This document shows, piece after piece, positions 45,473 to 58,185 of a stretch of 64,000 nt of DNA (position 1 is the stretch's first letter; every line of letters begins with the position of its first letter). Made by a program: the position numbers and the translations under genes. The notes below the pieces were generated by a model. The model made no database searches. It was not told the origin of the DNA and saw nothing but the letters and a program-made list of their open reading frames with translations. The stretch comes from Pogonophryne albipinna (Eukaryota; Chordata; Actinopteri; Perciformes; Artedidraconidae): NCBI GenBank assembly GCA_028583405.1, contig CM053256.1, positions 5,837,995 to 5,901,994 of the forward strand. Direction: 5' to 3'.

Positions 45473-47032
45473 GGTCATTGCTGAAATTTATGAAAAAGGG
45501 AGACACAAAGGAAGCACCCAGTACCCCACCATCAACCAGTATCACCTCAGACCCAGCAGCAACCAACACTCTGCCAGGCCCGTCAACCAGCGGCTCAGGT
45601 ACAGACCCAGTAGCACCCACCAATACTCTGCCAGGCCCGTCAACCAGCTGCTCAACAGTTGCACACGCAGCAGCACCCAGCACATTACAAGATCCATCAA
45701 TCAGTGAGGTATCAAGCACCGTCACTAGTGCACAACCAGTTGATCCTGCTCTTTGGCCAGCACACTTCTCAGATACTGAACGGATAGAATTTGTGCGCCG
45801 TGGGCCTTTTAAAGTTGGGTCAAATTTACCCTAAAAACGATGGAAGAGGCTTTCACCATGGTCTGTCCTATCGTTCACTTGCCAATGGAGAGAAGGTGAC
45901 AAGAAGTTGGCTTGTTTATTCAAAGCAGAACAACTCTGTGTTTTGTTTTGCTTGCAAGCTTTTTAGTGGCAAAGACTTAAAGCTGACTACAGAGGGCTTT
46001 GGTGATTGGTCAAATATTAGCTTTGCTCTCAAGAGTCATGACAACAACCCACATCACACAAAGTCAAAGCTAAAATGGAGGGAACTTGAGACACGTCTCA
46101 GAAAGAGCAAGACAATTGACCAGCAGGAGCTGACTATGCTAGAGAGAGAGAGGAGAAGATGGCGAAACGTCCTCACACGTCTCATTGGCATCACACTGTC
46201 ACTTGCCTCCAGAAATCTGGCTTTCAGGGGCTCTTCACAACAGCTTTACGAGCTAGATAACGGCAACTTTTTGAAGGAAGTTGAGCTGCTGGCTAGGTTT
46301 GATCCTGTCATGGAAAATCACCTTGCAAAAATAAAAGATGAGAACACCCGCACTCACTATCTTGGACAGAGAATACAAAACGAACTGATTCAGATAATTG
46401 GTGACAGAGTCCAGGAAACTATTGTCTCCTGTGTGCAAGAGGCCAAATATTATTCTATTATCCTCGACTGCACCCCAGATGTGAGTCACAAGGAACAGAT
46501 GTCCATTGTACTGCGCATTGTGGAACTCGAACCCAAGCCGGAGGTTAAGGAGTACTTCCTTGGATTTGTGGTTGTGGAGGAAACTACTGGTCTGAACCTG
46601 TCAAATGTGATACTGGACAAACTTGTAGAGCTGCAGATTCCATTTGACAATTGCAGGGGACAGGCCTACGACAATGGGGCAAACATGAAAGGGAAGAACC
46701 AAGGTGTACAAGCAAGACTGCTCAACAAAAACCCAAGAGCCCTGTTTGTACCTTGTGGAGCCCATACCATGAATCTTGTAATAGCAGAATCAGCCAAGTC
46801 ATCTAAAGATGCTGTAGGCTATTTTGGATATGTGCAGAAGCTGTTCAATTTCTTTTCAGGAGCAACACAGCGATGGAGCATCTTGACCAAACATGTCAAT
46901 GTGACACTGAAGTCCTGGAGTGATGTGAGATGGGAGAGCAGACTTCAGAGTATTGCCGCTGTCAGACATCAGACAAAAGAAATCAGAGAAACTCTCCTTG
47001 AGGCAAGGCAAACTGTGAATGACCCAATTGCC
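45473..47032 (+). pseudogene. hAT transposase (ZMYM / DUF4371-type), frameshifted, cut by gap
   Basis: The product would be a cut-and-paste transposase, related to the host ZMYM-type proteins. The exon starts GSLLKFMKKGDTKEAPSTPP, has a low-complexity Pro/Ser/Thr stretch with two near-identical TNTLPGPSTS repeats, and then ERIEFVRRGPFKVG. The frame breaks at about 45825-45834 (one base); in the next frame it continues PKNDGRGFHHGLSYRSLANG, SWLVYSKQNNSVFCFACKLF (TTF-type zinc finger), SIILDCTPDVSHKEQMSIVL (first catalytic Asp region), CRGQAYDNGANMKGKNQGVQ and FVPCGAHTMNLV (the conserved C-x2-H). The C-terminus, including the last acidic residue and dimerisation domain, lies in the gap. The frameshift makes it inactive unless it is an assembly error next to the gap. 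Confidence 0.85.
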
Positions 47033-48032
47033 NNNNNNNNNNNNNNNNNNNNNNNNNNNNNNNNNNNNNNNNNNNNNNNNNNNNNNNNNNNNNNNNNNNN
47101 NNNNNNNNNNNNNNNNNNNNNNNNNNNNNNNNNNNNNNNNNNNNNNNNNNNNNNNNNNNNNNNNNNNNNNNNNNNNNNNNNNNNNNNNNNNNNNNNNNNN
47201 NNNNNNNNNNNNNNNNNNNNNNNNNNNNNNNNNNNNNNNNNNNNNNNNNNNNNNNNNNNNNNNNNNNNNNNNNNNNNNNNNNNNNNNNNNNNNNNNNNNN
47301 NNNNNNNNNNNNNNNNNNNNNNNNNNNNNNNNNNNNNNNNNNNNNNNNNNNNNNNNNNNNNNNNNNNNNNNNNNNNNNNNNNNNNNNNNNNNNNNNNNNN
47401 NNNNNNNNNNNNNNNNNNNNNNNNNNNNNNNNNNNNNNNNNNNNNNNNNNNNNNNNNNNNNNNNNNNNNNNNNNNNNNNNNNNNNNNNNNNNNNNNNNNN
47501 NNNNNNNNNNNNNNNNNNNNNNNNNNNNNNNNNNNNNNNNNNNNNNNNNNNNNNNNNNNNNNNNNNNNNNNNNNNNNNNNNNNNNNNNNNNNNNNNNNNN
47601 NNNNNNNNNNNNNNNNNNNNNNNNNNNNNNNNNNNNNNNNNNNNNNNNNNNNNNNNNNNNNNNNNNNNNNNNNNNNNNNNNNNNNNNNNNNNNNNNNNNN
47701 NNNNNNNNNNNNNNNNNNNNNNNNNNNNNNNNNNNNNNNNNNNNNNNNNNNNNNNNNNNNNNNNNNNNNNNNNNNNNNNNNNNNNNNNNNNNNNNNNNNN
47801 NNNNNNNNNNNNNNNNNNNNNNNNNNNNNNNNNNNNNNNNNNNNNNNNNNNNNNNNNNNNNNNNNNNNNNNNNNNNNNNNNNNNNNNNNNNNNNNNNNNN
47901 NNNNNNNNNNNNNNNNNNNNNNNNNNNNNNNNNNNNNNNNNNNNNNNNNNNNNNNNNNNNNNNNNNNNNNNNNNNNNNNNNNNNNNNNNNNNNNNNNNNN
48001 NNNNNNNNNNNNNNNNNNNNNNNNNNNNNNNN
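47033..48032. other. Assembly gap (1000 N)
   Basis: Exactly 1000 unknown bases, a conventional placeholder length, so the true size is unknown. It begins within the hAT transposase exon. Confidence 1.
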
Positions 48033-50149
48033 GCTGTATGAAAACATTTGCTCGTAAATTGTACTATAAAAGTAATACATTAACATCTTTTTCAGAGTGT
48101 AAGGTGAACTTCTTCCATTGCTTCTTTTGTCCAACCAGAATTGAAGAAAAAAAAATGCAATATTGGATTTAAAATCTTACATAACAGAGAGAAATGCTCA
48201 GACAAGCTGGTTTACTGGTTGATCAGTCCAGCATAAGATCAGCAGGTACAGAAAGAAAAAAGAACCTGCAACCCCACATTCACGGTAAAGGAAGGAGTAT
48301 TCATGTGTGCGGACCACCGGTTCATGTGTTCACATGTTTGTATGAATAGCCATGTGCTAGGCAACATGTGAAATGCTGCGCTTGCTCATTGTGAATGTAA
48401 ACCTGATGTCAAGCAGAACGCTGAAGAGGGAATGTGTGGGTGGCAATCGCTTCCAGCTTAGACCCTCTGAGAGAACTGAGAGAGAGACAGAGTTAAAAGA
48501 GTGGGAGGCAGGGATGTAGACACACATGAGTAAGAGGTTGGTTAAAAAAACAGAAAAAGGAACACTGTGTGTGTGTAGGGTTGGTGGGTAAGTGTTTGTG
48601 TAGGAGTAGCAGGGACAGGGCCAGAGCAAGACTTTATGCAGTAAAGACAGAAAAGAGAGATGGAGAGAGGAAAAAATAAAGAACGGAGTGAAATGGAGGA
48701 AATGCATCAGGGGGAGCAGTAACAAGAGAAAGGGAGGATGAGGGGGAGTTGCACTGAGGAAGGGGGAGTTGGAATGAGAGAGGGGGGGGGAGGGAGTACA
48801 AGAGCCAGAGATGGAGGCTGGAGTGGGAGTGGGTGTCTTAATAGCGACGAAACGCTCAGGGCTTTTTGTATGTTTGCCTTTGTTATGATAGAACGCTGTT
48901 TGGCTCCCTGTTTGCTTTTGATCCATGAACTGTGACTACAGATGCAATGCAGCCTCTCCTGTGTTCCTCTCATTACATCATTTGATGTATAACTACCCAG
49001 CAGGTAAAGCAATGCACTAGACCTTAGGGTTTCACTCCCTACCGCAAATACATACAGAAAACCTTTTGTAGTGATAATATTTTCAAACCTTATCTGGCAG
49101 AGTCTTGGACACTCGCTGAGCTGATAAAAGCTCTGCAGTGGCAGTTCAAACTGATCCAAAAGAGGAAAATGTGCTCGGTTGTGGAGAAACACAGGCACAG
49201 AGATGATTTGAAACACAGATAACGTGTGAAGACTCAATCCTCTAAAGAGCAGCAGCAGAAAGCAGACCTTGACTTGTCTATCAAAGTCCATTCTGCTTTC
49301 TGAACAATTTGCTAATGGAGTGTGTGCAAACAGCTATGGTATGTTTCAATGAATGATAAATGTGATTTATAGATTTTACAAGTTAACTGTGTAAGGGTCT
49401 ATTTGCTGAGAAGGCATATTAGTTTATGTGAGAGGCTTTTGATGGTAATGCATATAAATACAGCTGCAACTGACAGGCCTTGTCATTTTAGATGTATCTG
49501 TTGTTTTAATGATAATGAGTAATCACTTAGTATACAAAATATCTGTGAAAAATGGTCATCACAAATCTGTTACAATTGTATTTGGACGAAGACCACTATA
49601 CTCTTATATAAAACAGGGAAATTGGCACATTATTTGAGGAGCTGGAAACAGCAAATATTTGGCATTTTTGCTAAATAAATGACAGGTGCACTCCACCGGT
49701 TTCTTATCTCATCACTTCATTATTTATATAATGAGTTCTGTGGCTCCAGGGGATCTTTCTAAAGTCTTCAACATCATTTCAGTTTCAGTTCAAGACTTCA
49801 AACTTTCAACCGAGAACCTGTGTTACCAACTGTCATGTGTGGAGTTGGAAAGACGTTGGTGTTCAACAGGGAGGGAGGGTCACTTGAAAGACGCTAGTAG
49901 GTGTTATTATGGGAAGTGTAGGATCCAGCAAAGGCAGGACAAGGACAAAAGAGAAATAAGTTCTGTTAAAGAAGTAAAAACAACCAATTTACTAAATCCC
50001 ATGCTAATAACGACAAATCCAGCATTAGGAAAGAGCCTTTCTCAACGGTATATTCACCGTTTGTTTGGTTATGGACCATTTTGCAACTCACCTAAATATT
50101 ACGTTTTTTAGAGGCTCTTAATAAACATAATTGCCCACAAAACTTAGAT
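48033..50149. other. Nothing recognised
   Basis: About 2.1 kb to the right of the gap. A purine-rich stretch lies at about 48640-48830 and gives long antisense Ser/Pro-rich frames that are compositional artefacts. Confidence 0.5.
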
Positions 50150-50246
50150 CTGTGTTTTTCAAATGGGGAAATGTGTACCCCTAGGGGTAATTTGGAGTAC
50201 TGCAGGGGGTATGCCAGAGTTTTTGTTTTTTTTAAACATAACTTAA
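50150..50246 (+). mobile_element. hAT-type MITE fragment, interrupted
   Basis: GTTTTTCAAATGGGG followed by GTACCCCTAGGGGTAATTTG and GTACTGCAGGGGGTA parallels the left part of the hAT MITE at 29218-29747. It is cut at a TTAA by the next element, and AT-rich sequence resembling its continuation follows at 50941. Confidence 0.7.
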
Positions 50247-50936
50247 AGTGGACCTATCATGCTATATTTGAAAAATATATTTTAGGGCCATACCTATATA
50301 AAACATGTCTGTGAAGTTTTTCTCTCAAAATACCAAACAGTTCACCCATTGTAGCCATGCCTCATATTGCTCAAACCCCTCTTTTGCAGCCCTGTTAGAG
50401 AAACGCAGATTTTGGGTCCTTAGCTTGAAATAAATAAATAAGAGGAGGCGGAGCTAATGCCTGATCAGAATTCTACCGGAGATAAAGTTAAATTCTGTTG
50501 TGATAAAACGCCATCCTGTTTAAACCACATCAAAGATTATTTCTGAAATAGTATGGAGCTCAAATGCTTTTTCTCTTGCAGGTTTATCACAAGGTGAGTT
50601 CCTTTTTTATTTCCTGCTTTTTAAAACACATGTGCTCTTTAGTACAGGTTAGCTCTGAGTGTTAGCAAGGCTTGCTAATGTAAACAAAGACGTCCAAAAC
50701 ACGTCAGGCATTGTTTCTGATAGCAACTTTCTGTGGGTCCACCGACGTCACCTCGGATGGACACGTCAGTGTGGAAATCTGTATCCGCTCGTTGTACACC
50801 CGTTTTTAAAAGATTTGGGTACGGAGGAAAAGAGAGAGGGTTTTATTTTCTGACGCTGCGTGAGTTCCCCGAAGCACCGGGGACACATTTATGTATAAAA
50901 GACATCACAAAGTGCATTTTGCATGATAGGTCCCCT
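50247..50936. mobile_element. TTAA-target MITE (GGACCTATCATGC family)
   Basis: TTAA duplications flank it at 50243-50246 and 50937-50940. Ends AGTGGACCTATCATGC and GCATGATAGGTCCCCT are inverted repeats with one mismatch. The 690-bp interior has no transposase. It is inserted in the hAT-type fragment. Confidence 0.85.
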
Positions 50937-51022
50937 TTAAATAAGAATAAAGCATCTTTTTGTATAAAAATGCTTTACGCTATTATGATAAGTATTAGCA
51001 TGATTATTAATAAATGCTAACA

Positions 51023-51165
51023 GTACATGTTACATGTCACTTGTTAGACGCTTTTATCCAAAGCGACTTACATACTCAATACTGTGGACAATCCCCACAG
51101 GAGCAATTTGGGGTGAAGTGTCTTGCCCAGGGACACAACGACATGCGGACTGCAGTGGGGTTAAC
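51023..51165 (-). mobile_element. SINE-like repeat
   Basis: CACTTGTTAGACGCTTTTAT then CCAAAGCGACTTACA, and further on GGAGCAATTTGGGGTGAAGT then GTCTTGCCCAGGGACACAAC. I know both blocks as parts of one abundant teleost retroelement; the 3' part here is truncated. Confidence 0.55.
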
Positions 51166-53375
51166 AAATTCAGCTTAACATAATTTCTTAATTGTTGATA
51201 CTAATATAAATATCTAATATCTGCCTGTATTTTATCTTTTCACTTTGCTTTGTTCGGGACATTTCTGGGCATTTCTCTGCCCTTCGCTGTGCTGCGCCTC
51301 TGCATTCAGCTATCACTCCTCTTCTTCACTGCTCGGCCCTGGCTGACACTGTAATCGGTCTTTTGTGAGTCAGAGGTGCAGGAAACGTTCAATTCTCGTG
51401 TCTGGACACAGATACTATGTTAAGATAAACTGAAGGTTGCTAAACTGGCAGGCTAGTGCTGTTTAGCTGGAGAAGAGGGACCCACTTTGAATGTTGTGTT
51501 GACTCATGGAAACGGACAAATTTGACTCATTTATCAAGAAGATTTCAATTTCTAAATGCAGTTCCTGCACATAGTTGTATGAAGATAACTGAACCCAGCA
51601 TTGGAGGCAGTGCCCTGTTCATTCCTATTAACGATTCTCAGTGGCGCTCCAAGCCAAATTGCTTGACTGTCAAGTTATACAATTACCCAGATCTTATGCA
51701 GATATCCGCCATCTAATTGGGCTAATTTAAATGAACAGAGTGAGAAAAAATAACTGGATTTGGTAATTTACTCTTTACAATTTTTAGGACGGATTTAAAT
51801 AAACATTATATTAGCTGAAAAATGGATATCGACAGTGATCTGTTCCCCAATGTAAGTCATTATGTGACCCTGAGGTTGTAATACCAAGGATTGGCTACTG
51901 CAAAACATTTGACTTCATATCCCCCCACTCTTCCTGTTTTGTCTTACAATATAGTTAATAATCCATTAAAACACACTTGCATCAAGTTATAGAAGCGAAT
52001 GCAACAGAAGCAAGCACCTTTACCCAGTGGAATGATAATCAACTAACAACTACAGCAAATAAAATATACAGCATGCCATGAAAACCCTGACTGGAAGAAC
52101 AATATTTGAAAGTCTAAAATAGAAATGCACTCATTGTTACATAAACAAGTCAAATAATCTCTAGTGTGTGAATGTTACACAACAGCTGAAAGCACAAAAC
52201 ACACAATCATACTCAAATGTACAGTGAGATTATGGGGGTTCTAATAGTAACTGTAGCTGCAAACTCAATGGTCACGTGAGAAACAAGCATCAGCGAACAG
52301 TCCGATCATGACACATTTTGACTGCTGATCAGAAGTTTCTCTACTCTACATGAACAGTAAGAGCCAAGTTGGCAGACCACCAAAATCCTGGACAATCCTT
52401 TCATGTTTCAAAGCGGGGCTGCCTGGAAATATTATTTTAGAATTTCATAAGCCACTAGTCGAAATCAGTAATTTTTTCTCTCTTTTCTTATTATTTGTAC
52501 ATTGCTAAAGATGTAGATCTTTATAAGTTGAAATGTTCTATGAATCAGGCAAAAGTAATGCTCATGCCGGGTTTAGAAAAATGAGTAAGATAATGGCAAA
52601 TTCTGAATGATATTGATAGTGCCATTTTTTCGGTTCTTTTCTGCCAACGTTAATGTTGTGAAGCATATGAGGTAAACCTTTGAGCAGCAGAGCTTTATTC
52701 TGAGCTGTCAATCAATTGCCTGCCGAATAGAAGGAGGGGGGGGAAAGCAAGGTACTCTGATTCTCTGCACCTACTGCAGCTTCAACGCAAAGAAATAAAA
52801 GGTCTAATTTTGGATCAAGCTTTTGTTTCATTATTGGATTTTTTAGGCCACAGAGAGGAGAGAGTACAGTCTGATCTGATTTACCTGGCTAATGCTTCTC
52901 AAAGTACATTATTTACTGTACATGTGTTTCTCCCCACGGTGCAACACAAACACTTCTGGAGCCACCAGACACCTAAACCCGAAATCAAACAGCGCTGTGA
53001 GCAATGCTCAAAGTGGCACATAAAAGGTGTCGGATTTATGAAGAGTTTAAATCTTTAATGTTGCTTTTAGCTTTGGTAACAAAATGAACTGAACTGTCCA
53101 TCATTGAATCAGCAAGATGAATAATGTTTTATGCAGAGCCTTTTGCTTGAATATCAGATTGCATGTGAGGAAACAGCAGATGGTACGCAGTGGACTATTT
53201 GTGCTCTTGAGCTTGATGAAAAACCCACAGAAACACAGAGATAGAAATGATGTCACCATTCGATGGATGGGTGTAAATGACGAGAAGATTAGAAGTATAT
53301 TTACAGCTATTCAAGTACATGGACACTTTTGTATGTATTTAAAAGTAATTCAAATAATGTAATCCTAGAATAAAA
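51166..53375. other. Nothing recognised
   Basis: About 2.2 kb without gene or clear repeat. A run of 11 G lies near 52736-52743 with neighbours. Confidence 0.5.
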
Positions 53376-53412
53376 AATGTCCCAAATTGGGATCAATAAA
53401 GTACTTCTTATT
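53376..53412 (+). mobile_element. Retroelement 3' tail
   Basis: GTCCCAAATTGGGATCAATA followed by AAGTACTTCTTATTTTAT is the kind of 3' tail left by fish non-LTR elements. Confidence 0.45.
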
Positions 53413-54889
53413 TTATACGTCAGTGAAATTGATAGGGTTAGGGTTAGGGATACGTAAATCATGACTGCTGGAAAGAAAGGCACAATGACAGTTAAACCCA
53501 TGTCATTGTAATTTTCATTTCTGTAATTAGAAAACTGCAGTTTAAAACTGAGATATTCATGAATTTCCCTGTCAGAGACAACATGTTCAATCCTTTTTGA
53601 CTAAGATTAAAACATATGCCTACCATTGGATGATATGAGTTGCATTCACATATATGGATTTAAGGGGAACAAAGGTCAAATAAGAACACAAATATGTCCG
53701 ACCTAGATCAGGTGGGGCTTGTTGTGCTTTGTGTCCGGACTTTCCAAGAAAATGTCTCTGGGTTTCCAGTTTATATGACCCCACAGTGAGCTGATGAGAT
53801 GCCTTCACTGACTTCAGCCTGTATTCCACTGAGTGTCGGTGTATGTTTGAAACTGCTGCAGCGCCGTAGTTTGTGTTACATTCCACCGAGCATCGACGCT
53901 TGTTCTGAATCAATACTCCAAAATCACACAGTGATATTAACGTCTATAAATAACTGAGCGTGTTAGTGTATCTGCAAACGGCACCTGCCAACGAGTGTCG
54001 AGACACACATGTGTTTGTCTGAGTTTATGATGAGCAGGTGACCAGCCTCTGGAGGGTTTTTAAGGCCAGGTTCAAGTTCCGACAAGGAAATATTGCTAAA
54101 ATAGCCAGCAGTAAATTACACCAACAAAAATTAGGACAATAACTTAACAAAAGCCAGTTAAATTGACTATACTATCTTACTACAAAAGCCCAGCAGCACA
54201 CTTCCATATTGCAAATTGATGAATGTTGGTCTTCAATCCATGAGCTCTAAATATTTTTAGATAAATAGGTATATGAATAAATAATAAACAGCTGGCCTTC
54301 CCTACCAAGGCACCTAGAAACGGGCTCTTCAAGGTATTTGGATATATTACAGTAAATCTTAAAGAATAATAGATAAAGAACTTTATTGGCTTATAATAAA
54401 TGTAAGTACAGTACTCTACAAATCTCACATAAAACTAGAAACGATATATTTATATATAATATGTTAAATAAATATAATAGCCTAGTAATATTAGAGGGAT
54501 AAAAAATACCATCAAGTGCAATATGGTGACCATAAACTCACTACTGAGGTCCACAGACACACCAGAAGTCCCTATACAAAGATTAGGAATATTATTAATA
54601 TTTTTGCTTGACTAAATCTGACTACAAACACTATTAAAAAAGTAATCATACACAACGTTAAACTGTTGTAAGTGGCCTGTAGGTGGGAGGATGTCCTTAA
54701 AATAGGTACTGCACAGGTAAATTCGGAACTGGAGGCCTTAATTTACCTTTAAGCTGACCCAAAAGTGCCACGATGATAAGAGAAAGGGTGACAGTTATTA
54801 AGTAGGCCACTGTTCGTTATCTCGCAACTTCAAACTAATTAGAGAGAAGTAAAACGACAGCAAACAAACACTCCCAAAGTCAGCTGAGT
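53413..54889. other. Nothing recognised
   Basis: About 1.5 kb of AT-rich sequence; two tandem TTAGGG units occur near 53437-53449. Confidence 0.5.
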
Positions 54890-55900
54890 GTTATAATTTT
54901 ACACTGAGGCACTGTTCATCCTCCCCCCGCCTCCCCCCGGCAGCCTGCTTCTGGAGCACCGGCAGCAGCGACTGTTTCGCAGCGGGCAGTCCGGCTGAGA
55001 GCTCCTCCTCCCTGGCCTCTCCCTGTCCTCTCTCCCCGGTGCACTCCGCCCCGACCCTCCACTCGCAACTCCGGTGACCGACGGAAGATCCGCTGAGGCC
55101 AATTTCTCTCATCTTTTAGATGGGAATGTTTCTGCGATGGTTTCCTTAGTGGTTGTCCGTCCTGTTCATGTGAAAAATAAACTTGCCAAGAATGGATGGG
55201 TGGAAGGTGAACGCGTTTCTGCTTTGTACTCAGAACGAAACGCTGGTGTTTAATAGTAAACAAAAGCTATATGCTCGCAGAAGGAAAAGAGCTGCGTGGC
55301 TGGCATTCGTGTGTGTGTGCACGCGCATGTGAGCGTGCATGCCCGTGCACGTGAAGGAGCTGTGCGGAATAGGTCCGCCTCTCTGCTGTCCACTGTGCCT
55401 TTTCCTCCTGAACGGACCCCTTTCCGTGGGGCAGCGACCGAGCACACCAGGAAAGAAAACAGAAAATTCAATTTTCAAATGCACGGAAATGAGCGAACCA
55501 GTTCCAAAAAACCCAGAGCGTTTTTTTTAAATAGAGACAAATCGGAGTGAGTCGTTGGAGTGGTGAAGAAACAAGCAATCACCACAGAGTAAAGTATTCT
55601 AAAAACGGATAAATGGATAAAAACGGATACTCTGTGCCAGTAGCTGTCAGGCAGTACTTAGAAAAAAACGAGATGATAATGGCAACTTAGTCCGTCCTCC
55701 TTCCCACCAAACGGAGGTTTATCGTCAAGTAATCCACCTGGCAGCTGTGGATGTTAGTGTCTCCTGTCTGCTGCCTGGACGGAGATAATCCTGTGCAGGT
55801 GGACAGAGACTACAGTGTAGCGAGGAGCAGCGGCGCACTGATGCCCTGCGCTTCAAGCTCTCTCTCTCGCTCTCTCCCCTCTCCCTCTATCTGTGTATTT
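54890..55900 (-). promoter_or_regulatory. sv2a: CpG-rich block: candidate sv2a promoter and 5' non-coding exon
   Basis: About 1 kb with strikingly higher GC and CpG density than the surrounding tens of kilobases, especially 54920-55100 and 55370-55440. Since sv2a needs an upstream non-coding exon and no other CpG-rich block lies between it and 31 kb, this is the best candidate. Possible donors on the minus strand are CTGCCAG/GTGGAT (about 55737) and TTAAAG/GTAAAT (about 54745), neither decisive. The short GC-rich frames here look like 5' UTR-type sequence, not conserved protein. Confidence 0.4.
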
Positions 55901-58180
55901 CGAGTAGTGTGTAGGAACAGGAGAGAGAGAGAGTGTGAGAGAGAGGGATATATTTGGGAGGGGTTTGGTTGGCTGCATCCCCACTGGGACGTGATTTTAA
56001 GCCCACCAGAAACCCTCATCACTTTTTCTCCTCTCTAATTCTTCCTCTCCTTGTTTTCCTCGTTGCTTCTCACCTCTTTCTGTTTCCCTACCACCTTATA
56101 CAGTCACGCAGATGTGCACTGCACACACGTCAAACGATGAAGTTCAGTGCCAGGGGCAAACGTGTGGAAAGCATGCAAGCATGTCATTACCCATACAATA
56201 CCCACAGAGACCAGAGTGTACCACCTGCCCATGCATGCTGTTACACACACACACCCACCCACGGGCGAATCATGACCAATACAAAACAAAAAATGAGAAT
56301 GCTAATTTCTATACCCAAGCCTTACATGATCCAGGATAATTTCCCGAGAGCTCACATGCTGCTCCACATTAATATATAAATACGGCTCAGAAATCCATAA
56401 TAGCCAACTAATGCATGCAATTATGTAAATGTCCCAAATATTTATACATCTGAGTGTGGGCTGTATCTGACTTAGTATAAATGTGTAACTGTCATCAACA
56501 TACAACATTACCATTGATTGGGCTTTCAGCAATGATAAGCAATCAGCACTTCCAGAGGGGTAAAGAGTATCTTAAAACTGTTTCCATGACAACTGTGGGT
56601 TTGAAGCAACTTTTTTAACCATCGTCGTATTATGTCACTGTACTCTTGCTGTACTCACCGCACCAGAGTCCCTTACTGCTGTAAGATATAAATATGGATT
56701 AAAGTCAAATGACCTCTGTGCAGATGGTGGATATCTTTATTAATGCCTGTTTTCACCATATAATTCACTCCACTGCAGCTTCTGTCAGTGTCAGAAACTG
56801 ACTTTCCGCAGGTTTGCACTCCATCACACCGCTCATGCCATCTTCAAATAGTTCCCAATCACCAGTGTGTAGAAACATGGTTGTATGGATTCCAACAAAC
56901 ATTTGAGCTACTTTACCCCCCGCGGTTTTCTCTCTCTTCCTCTCCCGTTGTCTCTTCTCTCCCTCCCTTTCTCTGTAGCGCTCACTCCCTCCCTTTCTCT
57001 CGAACACAGTCTGTCTGTCTGCTCTATAATTATTTCCATGGTTACCATGAAGGATGTAGTAATCTTTTCCTCTCCTCTGCCTGCTCTTTCTGTCCTCTCC
57101 TCTCATCGGTCGCTTTTTCCTCTTGCTGCTTCTTCGTATGCTGCGTTGCTACGTGAGTCTCTGCAGCCAGTTCTCACGTTCTCCTTTTTAACACTTTTCG
57201 ATTGCTTCATGTGCAATCTGCATAAAACCAATATTTCATTTTAAAGCCTGTGCAGCTCCAGTGAATGCACACATTCATAGCCATGTAATCCATATGTAAG
57301 CAAATCCATAAGCATTAATCGTATCGTATTGGACTCCTGTACAGTTCTCAGTAAGACACTGCAAGAGGCTTGTAGATCAGCAGCAAAAGACAAAGACAAA
57401 CATCCACACTGCCCATGTGTTCTTAAGCAAGACGTCAGGTATCAAAGTGAAAGGAATTAATCTGGGCATCTAGGATTCTGGAAATAAAAGTGCTGGTAGT
57501 TGAAGCACTTCCAAGGCTTAAATGGGCATGAATCATTCGTATAAATGTTGAGCAACTGTGTTAGAAAATAGCTGGTTCTTTTATCAAAAGTGAAGGACAA
57601 ACACAGCTATTATATACGTTATAAGTTTCAAGCCGAGTTAGATGAGAATTGCTACACTAATGTCTAAAAGCTAAACATGAAGCTACTTCAATCAGCCTGT
57701 TATCTAAGCCTGACATAAAGAGTGGAAAATACAATGACCAGCATGCACTTCAAAGACAGTAATAACACAAAGTTTGAAGCAACAACTTGTGATTATACGG
57801 CGGGTAATGTGTGGGACCAATTTTCTTGCCTGGTAACATCATGGTGCGACATGACTCTAGTCTAGGAAGTCAGCGCCCCCAGAGATAAATAGTCCCATAC
57901 ATGAACTCACATACAACCACTACCTGACAAACTAAACCAACGAGATGTCACATATTAATTAGTAATCTACTGATGAACAGAATTAGCCAACAGTTCCACC
58001 ATTTACAGCAGATACCTGGCAGCTGGAGCTTCAAATTGAAAATGGTATCCATCCTTTTATCTAACTCCGCAAGAGAATTAATATAGTTTTTTCCTGAAAT
58101 GTTCAATCTATTCCTTTAAGCACAGAAGTCAAAGGATTCCTAAAAGTGTTTTAGTAAGAAATAACTGAACTAATGACTTC
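55901..58180. other. Nothing recognised
   Basis: Upstream flank of the CpG-rich block. A (GA)n run lies at about 55920-55945 and a CT-rich stretch at about 56930-57120. No gene seen. Confidence 0.5.
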
Positions 58181-58185
58181 CAAGG

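Larger units (their letters stand above)
44485..47032 (+). mobile_element. hAT element with ZMYM-like transposase, right side lost in gap
   Basis: CAGGGCCGCCCCTCCC at 44485 has the CAGGG-type terminus of hAT elements and is followed by a GC-rich leader. A possible first exon starts at the ATG at 44690 (MSAKKTPAQTRGKKK) and ends at a GGTGGGT donor near 44767; the second exon starts after TTTCCAG at 45472. The right end falls in or beyond the 1000-N gap and was not found in 48033-48300. Confidence 0.65.

Noticed and set aside
45791..48172. 793-codon frame crossing the gap
   Set aside because: The last part is only translated N and unrelated sequence beyond the gap; only 45473-47032 can be supported.
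48357..49291. Ser/Pro-rich minus-strand frames of about 190 codons
   Set aside because: They run through GA-rich low-complexity sequence and show no domain or splice context.
53437..53449. Two tandem TTAGGG units
   Set aside because: Too short to be a meaningful interstitial telomeric repeat.
54891..55263. Three overlapping minus-strand frames in the CpG-rich block
   Set aside because: Multiple overlapping frames of GC-rich composition are expected in a CpG island; none resembles a known protein.
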